Of a stretch of DNA of 64,000 nt, positions 13,001-26,600 are shown in pieces; within the stretch, counting starts at the first letter, position 1; every line of letters starts with the position of its first letter. Origin of the DNA: Annulohypoxylon bovei var. microspora (Eukaryota; Ascomycota; Sordariomycetes; Xylariales; Hypoxylaceae). The notes beneath the pieces are model-generated. The model saw nothing but the letters and a program-made list of their open reading frames with translations. It made no database searches and was not told the origin of the DNA. Position numbers and translations under genes: made by a program. The stretch covers positions 434,001 to 498,000 of the forward strand of contig MU405212.1 in the NCBI GenBank assembly GCA_022836615.1, written 5' to 3'.

Positions 13001-13760
13001 TTCCATTGGGGTCGAAAAATGAAGTTTAAAGCTACCCTTAGAGCCCATAATCAAATCAAACGACCGTTCTACGGAAACTCTAATCGGTTATCATCGAGGA
13101 TTTATCAGGTAGTCATGCCACAAATTCTACGGCATTGCGGATGTAACAATTCGCAAGGCCGAGACCATCATGACTGTGACGCTAGTGTGTCTCGGGATAA
13201 AAATATCAACATCACCAAGTAGACCGTAAAGGGGTCTTGATAGAAGGTCGGCATGGCATGCCTCAGGGCTGAACGGAGCAAGCTTGAGGTTAGTTTATGA
13301 TATGTGGTACCCACAAACCCATCCTATAGGCATACGGCAGAAAGGATACCTACCTAACTACTAACATAGCAGACGGCTCCCATTACAAGGGGCTTCCAAG
13401 CTCATGGAGATGTGGTATTATGTCCGAAGGATCTTGGCGAAAATTGCGAACTCCGAATTCGTCCGTGATTAGTAAACATATCCACCTTATTGAAGAACTT
13501 ATGTGTTTTTACGGCCAATTTGTCTGCTAGAATTGTGCGAAGGAATCATTATGTTGTACTGCAAGCTACGCATAGACGGATAGATTACGGGTCAGGGGTC
13601 AGGGGTCAGGGGGCAGATAGGTACCTATATACATATGTAGGTGTCGGATAGGCGTGTAGAAATCATGGAGTCGCAAGTTTTATTAACAACCCAAGCCACT
13701 TGCCGTGTGATCTATACATTTTGATTGTAAAACGTTTCTATTATTCTTAGTCAGTGCAGA
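10042..13760. other. 3.7-kb AT-rich gene desert
   Basis: No open frame has coding character and no splice chain can be built. About 11.0-13.2 kb is strongly AT-rich with many TA steps, as expected of old repeat-derived sequence in fungi with repeat-induced point mutation, though no element ends were recognised. The right edge contains a G-rich tract at 13589-13613. Confidence 0.5.
13589..13613 (+). repeat. Short tandem GGGGTCA repeat, G-quadruplex motif
   Basis: Four runs of three to five G separated by three-base TCA spacers (a 7-bp unit repeated about 3.5 times). This meets the usual G3+N1-7 pattern for an intramolecular quadruplex. It sits about 150 bases upstream of the start codon of the next gene on the same strand. 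Confidence 0.7.
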
Positions 13761-15022
13761 ATGGCTGAATATTCCCACGAATCTGCCTTCGAGGCTGCTT
13801 GCGAAGCTGGCCAGATACCGGGCGCCGTTCTTGTCGCTGCAGATGCTACGGGCAAGTTCAGGTACGCGAAAGCGTTTGGTAAGACCGCACACGGCGAGAC
13901 ACTCGCTACGGACAGTGTGATGTGGATGGCTTCCTGCAGCAAGCTCATGACATCCGTTGCTGCGCTGCAACAAGTCGACCGAGGGCATATTGGCCTAGAC
14001 GAGGATATCGGAAAGGTACTTCCGGAGCTCAACGCGCTCAAAGTCCTGACTGGGTTCGATGGGGAAGGAAAACCTGTGTATGAAGAAAGACAGGTCACAA
14101 TAACTCTGAAGTGAGTAGACCACAGTGACTTGCGTAGTAAACCTCGACTTAGCTGATATTTCTCTCAAGGCACCTGCTCACACATTCCTCCGGGCTTACC
14201 GCACCATTGTTTTCTCCTAAGCTTAAACAGCTGGCGGATTTCAGGGGTCCTCCTACGAAGCCCCTCAAGACTATCGTGGAGGAGTATTCCGAGCCTCTGG
14301 TTTTCCAGCCCGGGAAAGGTTGGCAGTACGGCACGGGCTTGGACTGGGCTGGTAAACTCGTTGAGCGGTTCTCCGGCCTTTCCCTCGAAGAATACATGCG
14401 TGCCAACATCTGGGGACCGCTCAATATGCACCACGTGAGCTTCATCCCCGATTCAAATCCAGAATTGAAGGCACATAGGATAGGGATGAGCCTCAAAGAC
14501 GAGAGTGGGAAGATGGTTCCCACGGGGGAGGTTCTCTCTGACATACTCGGTGGCAAAGAAGATATGTACGGAGGATCAGCGGGCTGGGGGTCTGGAGAGA
14601 GCTATCTCAATCTCTTACAGAGCCTGTGCGCCAACGACGGCCAGGTTCTGAACAAGGAGACGGTGGATGAGATGATTCGGCCGCAGCTCAGCTCCGAGTC
14701 TAAAGAGACCTTTAACACCATGCTAAAGAACGACGAGATGTTCCAACGAATAGCCGCTAACTCGTTCGATATGGGCCATCAAGTGTTAGACTATGGCCTT
14801 GGCGGGGAGATCGGTACTAGAGATGAAGTTGGTAGGAGGAAGGCTGGCACCATGTCGTGGGGCGGGATGCCGAATCTGATCTGGTGGATCGACAGAGAAG
14901 CTGGTCTCTGCGGTGCACTCTTCACGAACCTCGTACCGATGGGTGATGTGCAGATTCTCAAATTGGAAAAGGAGTTTGAGCTGGCGGTCTACGAGCAATA
15001 TGAGAAATTTAAGAAGCAATAA
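13761..15022 (+). CDS. Beta-lactamase-fold serine hydrolase/transesterase (LovD/EstB-like)
   Basis: Member of the class C beta-lactamase/penicillin-binding-protein superfamily; fungal members act as esterases, acyltransferases or peptidases. Exons 13761-14110 and 14170-15022 (phase-2 intron, GTGAGT donor), 400 residues, no signal peptide, so probably cytosolic. The nucleophile motif S-x-x-K is S58-C-S-K61 within WMASCSKLMTS. HLLTHSSGL follows the splice junction. The second catalytic element is GWQYGTGLDWAG with Tyr170, the LovD/EstB form rather than the Y-x-N of true beta-lactamases. A W-G-G box near residue 340 stands in for the KTG motif. All catalytic positions are present, so the enzyme should be active. 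There is no biosynthetic cluster around it, so a LovD-like role in secondary metabolism is not supported. Confidence 0.9.
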
Positions 15023-15446
15023 ATTGAATAGGCGGATAGGCAGTTGAATAAAGTAACAGTTAATACATACTCTACTTTGTCGCGTATGTATGAATCGATT
15101 TAGAATGAATAAGCTCTAAAGTTGATCTCCGTCACCATCAGAATAGAGCAACCAATTTGTGTGTAGGTACTACCTAACTGTTGAGGTAATTCAATGTTTC
15201 GTGAATGCAGAAGTCGACGTGCAATTTTATCAATGTCCCGTAGTACAGAACTTGGGAAGTGACGATTGTTCTTTCCCTCTAAGAAGACATGCGACCGGCA
15301 AAAATGACCGGAGGAAGGTACTTTCGCGCACGCCTTCCCCGGTTTCTTCTATATTCATCTCCGGATCACTAACAACATTGGTTGAGCAAAAATAATTAAA
15401 TCTCGACAAAAAAGTATGGTACAGAAGGATTTTAACCTCCATATGA
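15023..15446. other. Intergenic, no gene seen
   Basis: 3' flank of the hydrolase gene and downstream flank of the minus-strand tRNA. A short T-rich/A-rich stretch lies just beyond the tRNA 3' end (15394-15413), where Pol III would terminate. Confidence 0.5.
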
Positions 15447-15574
15447 TGGACTCGCGGGGAATCGAACCCCGGACCACTCCCAAGCGGGTGTTGGAGCTTA
15501 ATCTTGCTGTATAATCGCATGATCTTTGCATCTAACGGTGCTAAGGGAGTATTATACCACTAAACCACAAGCCC
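15447..15574 (-). tRNA. tRNA-Ala(AGC) with 56-nt intron
   Basis: All arms can be folded by eye. Acceptor GGGCTTG pairs with CGAGTCC including the alanine identity pair G3:U70, and the discriminator is A. The D-arm is GGTTTAGTGGTATAATAC. The anticodon stem CTCCC/GGGAG closes a loop TT-AGC-A..T, the variable loop is TGGTC, and the T-arm is CGGGG-TTCGATT-CCCCG. An intron occupies 15483-15538, immediately 3' of position 37, the canonical eukaryotic tRNA intron site. The mature length is 72 nt without CCA. The anticodon AGC would be modified to IGC. The intron is long for a fungal tRNA. Confidence 0.93.
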
Positions 15575-17654
15575 CGTGATTGTTAAATAACCGATAGTCC
15601 GGAATACTTATAATCCTTGTGAGGAAGGAGCGAGTTGAGCTCCGCAAATGCCCCGGTTTTGACTTGGAGAAGTGCGGGTGCTATGGCGTCAATGTCATCC
15701 TCTAAGCGCTTAAAGGCTGGCTGGCTATGAACCTATCACGAAGGAAATATTAAAACTCGGTACCTACCAACAGAGGTACATAGCTACGTATTATCTATAC
15801 CTGGATATACTTAAACTTCGAATAAAAATTCTCAAAGTGATACTTACTCGCTTGGAAAAGACATTTTATTAACTTTTTTTCGGGATAAAACCTCAATTTA
15901 CAAGTCTGGTGCTGTTTATTACAAAGCTCGGAGTTTTGTTCTATCAATGATGCTAAGCTTACCTACCTACCCGTGGACTTCGACTTGTTAGTAATTCTTT
16001 AACGAAAGTACTGTCTTTTCTAAGAAGAGACATTGTGTGAGCTTTCATAATTAGACGTAGTCGTGATAGGTATTGTCACGAAGAACGATCATATTAAGAC
16101 ATATTATTGATGAAACTGATTTAACTACCTATTACATACACAGGTACTCTAAGGTACTTAGCTACGGTTAGCTAGATACTCGACAATATGTTGGACTGCT
16201 GTGGAATATGATAGGTAATGCTAATAGTCTCATATCACGAAAGGTAGGTAGACATTGCGACTCGACTTTACCTGGGGAAGATACAAATCGAGGACTTAAT
16301 TGTCAATATCTCAATATCTATGTTGCATCTATTACAACATAGAAGCAGCATATACCTAACCCACACACAAAAAGCTTCGGTGATCCTGCTAGGGCTCAAT
16401 GAGGGCTTGAAGAAATCCTGGGCAGCAACGGGTCTCCATTTGTACGTACATACGAACACGATACATGCAGGAGTGGTGATGACTTGGTTGGACGTTGGGC
16501 TGCGATTTGAAAGAAAATTCTGCAGGTATGAATTACTTGTAATGCCATCGCTTTAAAGATTGTTTGTGTAATATGAGCATATGAGTATCTAATTTTTACA
16601 CGCATGTAGAGAACTACGAAGTTTAGAAGCTCGCGTGAACAATATCTTAATGTGCTCTTCTAAGCAACTCTCCGTAAGATAAGCGACTGAAAGGCTGCAT
16701 TTTGTATTTATAATATGTAGGTACATGTCTGAAGGCAACATTGAACATTGAAAAAACAGCTATGCGCATCCAGTAGCTTCTAAGGTTGAGATACTTCGTG
16801 TGGATACTCTAGTACCCAAGAAAATTCAATAGCGTGCAAGTTCCTCGCTGCTGGTAGCTACCGTGCCTGCTGGTTTTTGCCCCACCTTTGTACTAGTACC
16901 TTGAGAATCCACGGCTGCCACAGCAAGCACCACTCCCGCCCCACACCGCAATCATTACGCAAAAGGCAGTGGCCGATCAGCCGCGAACTTTCAAACATCT
17001 AAGAGCTAAACCTATTTTTTCTTTCTCTTCAACACTTCTCGATTCCGCCTATTTTACATCTCATCGACGATTAAGTCAAGTAAGTTATTTGGTAATTCAG
17101 GCGGAAGATATTATTTCTCTCCGCTTGTCATCAGAAACTAGGCACCCTTGTTGAACTTGGAAACGACGGTACAGCGGCCTGCACCCGCCTGCACCGACCT
17201 AATTCCAGCTTCTCAGCAGCCGTGCCGGAAATCGTATCTACCTCACATCATCATCCGTCCGCCCCTCATCCGCGTCTCGTCTACCTAGCTAGGACCCAAC
17301 AAATTTCCTGTGTCTCTGCGACGTGTAGCATACCTCTTCCAACCCTTTTAATTTTTCGGACCAGCTGTGAAGGCATCATAGCGCTTCCGGAAAACGAATC
17401 CTTTTTTATTTTATTTGATACCCGCAAGGCTGACATCCGGAGACGAGGCTTAATCCGACAATTTCACTGGGGTCCTACGATACCCCGCCTCGTGTGCTAA
17501 GGAGCAGCTCGATATACCATACGAGAGGAGTTGTCCAAGCTGTATTGGACGCTCCCCGCGCGGCAAGTCGAATTGTCGTCACCGATTACCTGAGCCTTGG
17601 TAGTGGAGGGGGAGCTGACTTATTCTTTGCGGCTTTGCCGCCCTGGTCTTCAGC
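15575..17654. other. Intergenic and probable 5' leader of the HECT ligase gene
   Basis: Up to about 16.9 kb there is AT-rich sequence with TAGGTAC-type motifs and no coding signal. From about 16.9 kb it is pyrimidine-rich and GC-richer with several short open frames, consistent with promoter and a long 5' leader of the large downstream gene. Those short frames could be upstream ORFs but none is supported. Confidence 0.5.
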
Positions 17655-20600
17655 ATGGGAAAGATAGCGAAGGCCATCCAGCCTAAGCACAAGGAGACGC
17701 TGGTAAGTCCTCCTGTATAATGTTTTTTTTTAATGCCGTTTAACTCGCTGACTTTTATCTAGTCTCCTTGGCTGCAGGAGTTCGTCGATGATGCGACCTC
17801 CGTACCCTTACCACTCTTACCGAAGACCCTTGCCACATTCCCTTCACGATGGCCTTTCCCTCGAGGCGACCTGTACCATTGGATACCGTTGCTGAACCGT
17901 TTCGACGACGTTTTGGAATCGTTCTGCTCTCATTACAATCTGAACGAGGGTCCCCAGACTAGAGATTTTAGCTGCGAAGTTCTGGGAGCTAGCTCGACCA
18001 GCGACCAAGAGAAATCGAACGAGCCACAGGACCTTTCAGAATTGGGATACGGCAAGGATGGCGATGTCAAGCTCGTCGTGGCCATTCTGAAGTTCACTCA
18101 GATGCTTCTAGACCACTGTGGAAACCGCAGCATATATGCCAGCAGCTCCCACTTGAACGATCTCCTGAACAGTACCGACTTCGTAATCGTCTGTGCTACC
18201 TTACGCGTTGGTGTAGAACTGGCACAGCGTTACCAGGCCTCTGTTAAGCGTATCCACGGAATGACGACCCGACAGGTGCACACGACTCTCCTCACGAACC
18301 ATTATAACATAGATTTAGATCGTGTACAGCAGCTTTCTCAGCCTTTCGTCAAGACTCCCCTCTCGAAGTTGTTAGAACCCACACTTTCTAGTACCCCTGG
18401 TTCTATCGGTAAGAGTAAAGAGAAATCATATGGAGGCTCGAAGAATGTTGCCACTATGTATGCGAACGACTTGTGCGCTCTCGCCAAAGCCGACTCTACC
18501 GAGAACTCGGGTTCGCAAGCTCGCTGGAATGGCTGGGGTGATGTGAAGCTCACGTATTATCCTATTTCGGATAATTTGCAGGGATCAGCGCAACAGTCTC
18601 TACCCGATCGCGGTGCGACCTCAAACGCACCTTCAACACCGACCCCTTTGAGGCGAAGTAGCACTTCCGCTGCGACTCAATCAACTCCCCGTGCAGGCCG
18701 CCAAGGAGCGTCAGAAGAGACTCCAGGGTCTGCCTCTCGATCGCCGGCTGTAGGGCGGGACGAGAGTAGCCCCCCTGGTCAGAAGTCTTTGGAGATATCC
18801 CATGCCGCGGTGTCCTCATCGTCAATTTACCAGCTACTCGCGAGAGCCCCGGCAGATCTACCAAAAGATGCCAAGTACGAGCTCTTGAATCGGCTTAGGG
18901 TCGCTAAGGCCCTCACGGGGCCTGTCGAATCTCGACGGCAGGCACTTAAGGCCCGCCTATTAGCTATCCAGAACCTAGCGTATATCCACATAGAACCTAC
19001 CTTCATCGAGAGGGTCCTTAGGCAGGACAATGATGAACCACGGCGGTTCCAGCTGGTATATCAGCTTGCAGAGTTGATCCACCCTGCTGCCGATGGCGCC
19101 GCCGCAGTACCTATTGATCTACAGTCTATTGCATTCTCATTATTGGAGGCCATTTCGAATTTTCATCACAAGTTACCCGACGTCTTCTCGGCACTGAACG
19201 CGACGGTGAACCACGGTGTGTTACTTTATGTCATTAGAAAAGCTGTTGCCGAGATGAAGAAGGATGACTCTGGGGAGCAATGGAGCGAGCAGGACGAATG
19301 GCGTGAAACCCTGATTTCTCTCACGCTGCATATCACGATGTCGATGGCCAACAACACGTCGCGTAGCATGCCTGAGATTATCTCGGCCGGATTGCTGGAT
19401 ATTATCGTTGAGATCCTTAACATTAGGTCCAACATAGCCGAACGCACGTACGGCTCTTTGGTAGGATTCTTAGACAGTCTTGTGTACAACGTTCAGAATT
19501 CCTTCCAGACATTGATAAATGCCGACGGTCTTGAGGCTATTACAAATCTAGTAACTCATGAAGTCGAACTGGCAGGGAAGCTTATTACGGAGGGCAAGGG
19601 AACACCCGCTACACACCGTTCTCAGGTTGTTGATTACGAGATACCCTATTGCCAACAGCAAAACCTCAAACATCTTTTGAAGTTCATTCATCATTTAATG
19701 TCAAACGCCTTCGCCTTTGGTGGCAACACTGATCGGCTATTGAGGAACCTCGTTGATAAATCCGCGCTGCTTCGCAGTATACGCGAGATTATCGAGAACA
19801 TGGCCAAATTCGGCTCTCTAGTGTGGACCAATGCCGTTATTATTTTGAGTGACTTCCTCAACAATGACCCGACTAGCTTTGCGGCCATCTCTGAAGCCGG
19901 GCTGGTTCAAAGTTATCTGCAAGCTTTGACAGGTCGTCCGGTACCCACGGGGGCTCTTGGTGGAACAGACTCAGCCCAGGAAGGGAACCGAGACGATAGT
20001 CCCGGATCGCCTTCGGATGGGACTACACCTGATCTTCTTGAGCCTGACAGTCGCCCCCATCCCCCATCACAAGAGGACTTAGAAGCACCTCGCGACAGCC
20101 CGTTAGCTCGCGGTATTCTACCTAACTCGGAGCCCATTACGATAGTGCCGACCGTCTTGAATGCAATTTCCTTGAATAATCTTGGAATGAAGATGGTTGT
20201 CGCGTCGCACGCATTCGACAGCTACTTCGAGATATTCGAGAGTCCCGAGCACGTCCGGGTAATGGCAACGGACGATAACGTGGCTCAGAACGTGGGTGGC
20301 AATTTCGATGAACTTGCTCGGCACCATCCCTCTCTTAGGCCGGCTATTGCAAATGCCGTGTTGGATATGATTGCTCGAGTCACCCATCTCGCCAAGGTCA
20401 AGGCTAGGGATGCCCAGTGGGGAGCCAAGCTTCTTGTGAAGGATTCGAGTGGCCGAGACGTGGTTGCCGACGAAGGGTTATTGAGTGAGCCCCGAGAGGC
20501 CCTTTCAGCTAAAGGCAAAAGCAAGGCTGTAGCTACAGCCGACGATGCTGACATTGAGATGACGGATGCAAGCGCACAGCAGACGGAAGGTGCGGAATCG

Positions 20601-23600
20601 ACGCCAAGCAGCTCTACGGTCGATGCATCTTCCATCACGCCTTATATCTATGCGATTTCCAACTTCCTGTCTCAATACATCAGTAATAACAACCTGAAGA
20701 TGAATTTGATCAACAATGGCGGCATAGAGTTGCTTCTTGACCTTAGTACGTCACCGAGTCTCCCGCACGACTTCGGGGATTCTGTGGCCTCCCGAAGTTT
20801 GCAATCGGTTGTCGCTCAGCTAGTTGAGACTTCTCCGATTATCGGGTTGCCTTCCTTATTGAAACGAACTCAAGCCGCCATCGATGTGCTTCAGCCTGTG
20901 ACACAAGCTCAGGAGGTGGGATCCTATTTTTCACCCTTCCTCAAGGATGATACAGACCTGGCGGACCACACTGATGATGCCTCGAACCGACTTCCTCGTG
21001 GCACCGAGTTGGCGAAAGCGCTCTTAAATACACAGTCTCTCATTAAGACTCTGTACCAATGCTTTCCCTATTCGACACGGGCGAACACTGTCACTTTACA
21101 TAACGTTAACGTATTCGATTATTACAGTCGCCTGATACAGTCCCTGGGCCCACTGCTGCGCGCTGTCGTCTTGGAAGAGGCGGCGATCTCTGACAGTGTA
21201 CCCGATAACTGGTCGACAAGAAAGCAAGGCCAATCTACGGATCTGCAAAATTCGTCGAGCAACGGTGCTACGTCGAATAACGACAACGTTGCCATTGTCC
21301 CTGAGCCCGAGGACTCGAGCTTACCGGACGTGTTATCGTCTGCCACCCTGTGGAGGCTCGCTACCGCTACGACTAGTAGTATGGGCGATGGTCCCTCTCA
21401 GAGTGAGCAGTCAAGCCCACGGTACCAGAATTACAGAACTCTCCGCCTTTTGTTGCATTCATTGATGCCTGCCACATTCCCGCTTTTCCAGACCCTTGGA
21501 AAAGCTCTATTACCTCGTCGTGAACGTGATCAGTACTCTCGAGTACGCCACCTGCAGCTTACCGAGGATTTGGCCCAGACGATATTGGCGCAGTTTAAGC
21601 TGCCCGAGCGTGAAAAGACTGGCAAGGACTTCCACTACTGGATTATCATATTACATGCGGTTCATGAAATGCTGGTAAACCGTACGATTGAGAGTAAGCT
21701 GCCTATCCTTTTCTGTCCCTTGGTATTAAAAATACTAACCTAAATAGCTCGATCGGACCGGCAATCCCCAACCCAGATCATCGCGCCCGTTTTGATCGCC
21801 TTCAAGAAGCATGGTGGACTAGAACTTCTTAACACAATGCTGCGTACCTTCAAAGACGAGATCTGCAAAGAGAATAAGGATGGGGAGGATTCTTCCATGT
21901 CACGGCTTGCAGTCATCGGCATGAAGAAGATCCTGGATCTCTACACCATGGCCGTCAACGGGAAGATAATCACCGATTCCATGAGCCAGATTAACATTCT
22001 CCCGCGGAACGCGAGCACCGGCGATCGGCGAGCAGATTCACAGGTAGCTCCCAACTTGGTTGTTGAGTTGCGGATGTCTATACTACCGGTGATGAGAGAG
22101 CTCTGGGACTCCCCGTTGGTCGAGAAAGGTTCAGCCCACATCCTTGCCAAGATTATCAGCATCCTGAAGTTCATCTCATTTGCTGATTCCGAAAGCAATG
22201 CATTTAAACGATCGGACAAGGTATACTTCCGCACTCCTTTTTTTCCATAATTGTGTACACTAATGCTAATATTTGCAGAATGCCCCTCCTACATATCTTC
22301 AGCTTACAACACAACGATTTTCTTGGTCATCCATCGATGATGACACGAGAGAGGTTGTTAGTGAGGCAGCTTGTGATGAGGATCTTGCCCACGAAGGTAT
22401 CTACAGAGCCAATAACAACCGACATTCCGCCGCCGAGTATTGTAAATCCCACAAATCGGGCCTTGCTGGTACTCGAAATCCTATCCCCGAGGAAGACTTG
22501 CCGGAAAATGCAGACAACGAATCTGCACCCGCGGCGGAGCGCAGTGCACAGCCTTCTACCGGGGATGACCCTATGATCTTAGACTTCCCCGCTGACTTGC
22601 CTCCGGGTCTTTTACTCGAGGAAGACATCCTTGATGAGTTAAGGGAGGCTGCGTTGTCGAGAGATGCGGCGGCGGTGTCTGGTGATGATAATGCGGCTAC
22701 ATCTTCAACTACCCCTGCGCAGGATCCATCAACCGGAGCTAGTACTGATACGGACCTTGCAAAGAAGACGGCTGTAGCAAAGGAAGATCTGGATGAGGAG
22801 CGGGCCAAGTTACGCGTGAACCTTATTGACAGATGTTTAGATGTTATAAGAGCACATCCTGACTCAACGTATGAGGTCTCAGAGCTTATCTCATCTATTA
22901 TTCTGCGAACCACTGGCGACGAACCGTCCTCAAGACAAGAAATAGGCGATACTTTGGCTAATGCTCTAATGTCATTCGCAATGGACGAAGATCTCAGACC
23001 TAACGGACGAAGCATTGCAGCTTATGCTCATCTTCTATCTTTACTTCTCCAGGAGAAAGGCTTCTTCCGAGCAACGGTTGGCATACTCAAAGAGAATGTG
23101 AAGGAGTTCCTACAATTCCTTAAACCCTTGTCATCACAGGCTACCGAGGAACTTCCGCCGTGGATACCTTACATTTTACTCATTTTTGAGATTCTCCTTA
23201 GTGATGATGAGCAGCCAGGAGAAATCAAGTGGAAGGTCCCGACATCTGACAGTGACTCCATAGAGCCACTTCAGTGGTCTCCCAAAGATCTAATTGTCAA
23301 GGACGAAAATCGTCAGACGCTTCTAAGCTCAGTGCTAGATATTCTACCACGTATTGGCAAGGATGAATCGCTGGCTGTATCCGTTCTACGCATATTGGTC
23401 ATCTTGACTCGGGATCGTTCTATCGCACGGTCGGTTGGCGAGAAGAAGAATTTGCAACGTTTATTCGTCACCGCTAAGCAGCTCTCCGGCGCCGGATCCT
23501 TGCGCCTCAGAGATACTCGAATCACGTCTCATATTCTGACTATACTACGACATGTTGTTGAGGATGAAGAGGTTATTAAGCAAGTTATGAGGAGTGAAAT

Positions 23601-26600
23601 TCGAGCTTACTTCGCCGGTGGCCGAAACACGGCCCGGCCTCTTGATCCATCGGGATTCACAAGAACATTCTCTCATATCGCGCTTCGTGATCCGAGACTG
23701 TTTGTCGAGGTCTCGAACGAAACAGTGAAACTGAGTAGATGGACTCCGCCTGAGAGCAATATCGGACGCGGACAGACGATAATCCTCAAGGAACCGAAAC
23801 CGGACGCGCCTAAGGACGACGTGGCACCGGCTGTCCGAGCTACCGAGGATTTGACTATTCAAGATGTGAAGCCGTCTACCGAAGGCGAAGATAAACAGAT
23901 GGTGGACGCTTCCAAACCTCAAACGCAGGATTCAAAACGCCCTGTGGTTGAGAACCCTGATGGTGTAGTGCATTTCTTGCTCTGCGAGCTACTGAACTAC
24001 AAGGAGGTCGACGACAAGGAACCGCCGCCACCGGCCAAAGAATCGAAGAAGGAAGACGACCAAGAGCCATCTGACGCAAGCGGCGTCCCTGACCGCGAAA
24101 GCTCCCCCGCTGATAGTAAGGAAAAGAAGGTCAAGCCTTTATTTAAGACCGAAGATCACCCAATCTTCATATACCGTTGCTTCCTCTTGCATTGTCTCAC
24201 CGAACTTCTTCAGAGCTATAACCGCACTAAAGTAGAGTTCATCAATTTCAAGAGAAGCGCGCCGCTTTTCGCCAACACTCCTATCAAACCTCGATCAACT
24301 GTCTTGAACTATCTTCTCAACGATCTACTGTACACGGCCCACTTGGACGGTACGGCGGATTCTATTTCACACAAGAAGAAGTACGCCACATCCATCCAGA
24401 CACAGAATCTCTTGGTTGCCCTTGTAAGCAAAACAGGAGAGAAGCCTATCGAGCAGGGTCGGGATAAGTACGACTACGACGATGAACCTGATCTGTTGTT
24501 TGTACGAAAGTTCGTACTTGATACAATACTAAGGTCCTATAAGGATGCTGCAACTACCAGCGATCCGTTCGATAGCCGATATTCTAGGATGCTAGCTCTG
24601 GCAGAGATCATGCACCTCATGATGGGTGAGAAGGACAAAGATTCTCCCGTGCCATCCCGCAGTGGACAAGACCCTCTAGAGAGGTCGCAGGCCCAACTCC
24701 GCCGCCTCATGTACGAGAAGGGCTATCTCGCGGCGCTCACGGCCTCTATCGCTGATATCGACCTCGCCTTTCCACCGGTAAAGCGAACTATCAAGTATAT
24801 TCTCCGTGTGCTTCGAATCCTAACTAGCACCGCTATTCATCTTAGCCATTCTAACATCATCCCTAACGTGCCAACCCACGAGAACATTGATGAAGAAACA
24901 TTCTCAGGAAGCTCCCTTTCCGATATCGACGACGATCGAGAGGAGACTCCAGACTTGTATCGAAATTCGGCTCTTGGCATGTTAGAACCCGGTAGAGACA
25001 GGGATGGTGACTATTCAGAAGACTCGGAAGATGGTATGAATCCCATTTTTTATTCTTTGTTGGAGATTATGCTAACATATGTAGACGACGATGAGGAGAT
25101 GTATGACGATGAATACGATGATGACATGGGATACGAATCCGAAGATCGTGAAGAAGACGTCAGTGAAAGAGACGAAGAAGAAGAACTTGGAGGAATGGGT
25201 CCTATTGAAGGGTTATCAGGAGACCACGGCGTCATCGAAGTCACAATGGAAGATGACGACGATGATGACGATGACATGGACGACGACGATGAAGATGGCA
25301 GTGAAGATGATGAACTTGACTCCGACGATATGGATGAAGTTGGAGAACGCATCGAAATTGTTGACGATGAGGGCAATCCACTCGAAGACGACGGAGTCTC
25401 TGGCTGGGAAAGCGATACAGACGAGGACGAGGAAGAAGATGACGATGATGGAGAGGAGGTTGATTACGAAGCCGAAGCCCAAGATCTTGAAGAAGCTGCC
25501 GATATGCGGGAACTTGATGATGTTGACGGTTTAAGTCGGTTCGGCAACATCATGCGTGCGATCGAAGAAGACGATTTTGAGCCCCCCGACGACCTCAACG
25601 GTCGCTATATGGAGGAGGAGGACGATGAAGGTAGGTATCCAAGTGCTGCAGCTTTTTTCACAGACTAACCATCGGTATAGAGGATGAAGATGAGGAGGAC
25701 GATATGGACGACGAATACGCATACGAGGATGCATTCCCCAGTAAGTTATCATGCCATTTGTTATGCCATTTCTCACCTATTAGGAATGAGAATTTAAAAC
25801 TAATGAGACGCTAACGTTCAAGCTTTAAACTCTTTTCTAGACGATCCACCACCTCGTGACGTTGGTCCATCAAGTCTAGGCTGGGATACACTTGTGGTTG
25901 AACCACATGGAGGTATTCTCGGTCATCATCATCGACACCGACACGGTACCCGCAGTCCCTTCCCTCCCATCCCATTCATGATGGGGTCTCGAGATCCAAT
26001 TAATAATTTCGGTGGTATGCCAACAATCTATTTTTTATGTCTACTTCTCATAACTTCCCTTTTTAGTCGTTCATCATTAACAAATATTCACTAGCTGACA
26101 TATATCCAGATCCAAGAGGCTTCGGACGTAATCGACATGACCAGCGACCTGCTGGCAATGAAGATGGGTTAAATCCTCTACTACGCCGGGGCAACGATGC
26201 CGGCCGAGACGGATCTCCTCGTCCCTCTCATCTTGGCGGCCTTGTTCGCTTAGGATTCCCCGGCAGTTTATTTGGTGGTGGCAACATGGACAGCCCGATG
26301 TCCTTCATTAACGATCTGGTAGCATCCCTCCCTGCGTCACTAAGCCGCAATGGGCATGCGTTCCACTTCCAAATAACCCAGGGACCGCGAGGGGACGTCC
26401 ATGACGTGCAATTTCCGTTCGGCGCCCACATTCGTGAGTCCCGCTCTGACAATCGCCGAGAGACATATCAGGAACCTATTCAAGCAACTGCGTTCACAAC
26501 AGAGACTACAGTGACCCGATGGACAGAAGAAGTAAAAATGATATTCGGGATGCAACATTCGGAAAAATCACATCGCCTTATTCCAGCAATCCTCTCGTAC

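Noticed and set aside
13761..15022. Interpretation as an antibiotic-resistance beta-lactamase
   Set aside because: The Tyr motif and WGG box are of the esterase/transesterase branch, and the gene is an intron-containing fungal gene.
25050..25376. Poly-Ser minus-strand frame
   Set aside because: Mirror of the Asp/Glu-rich (GAC/GAT/GAA) tract in the HECT ligase gene.
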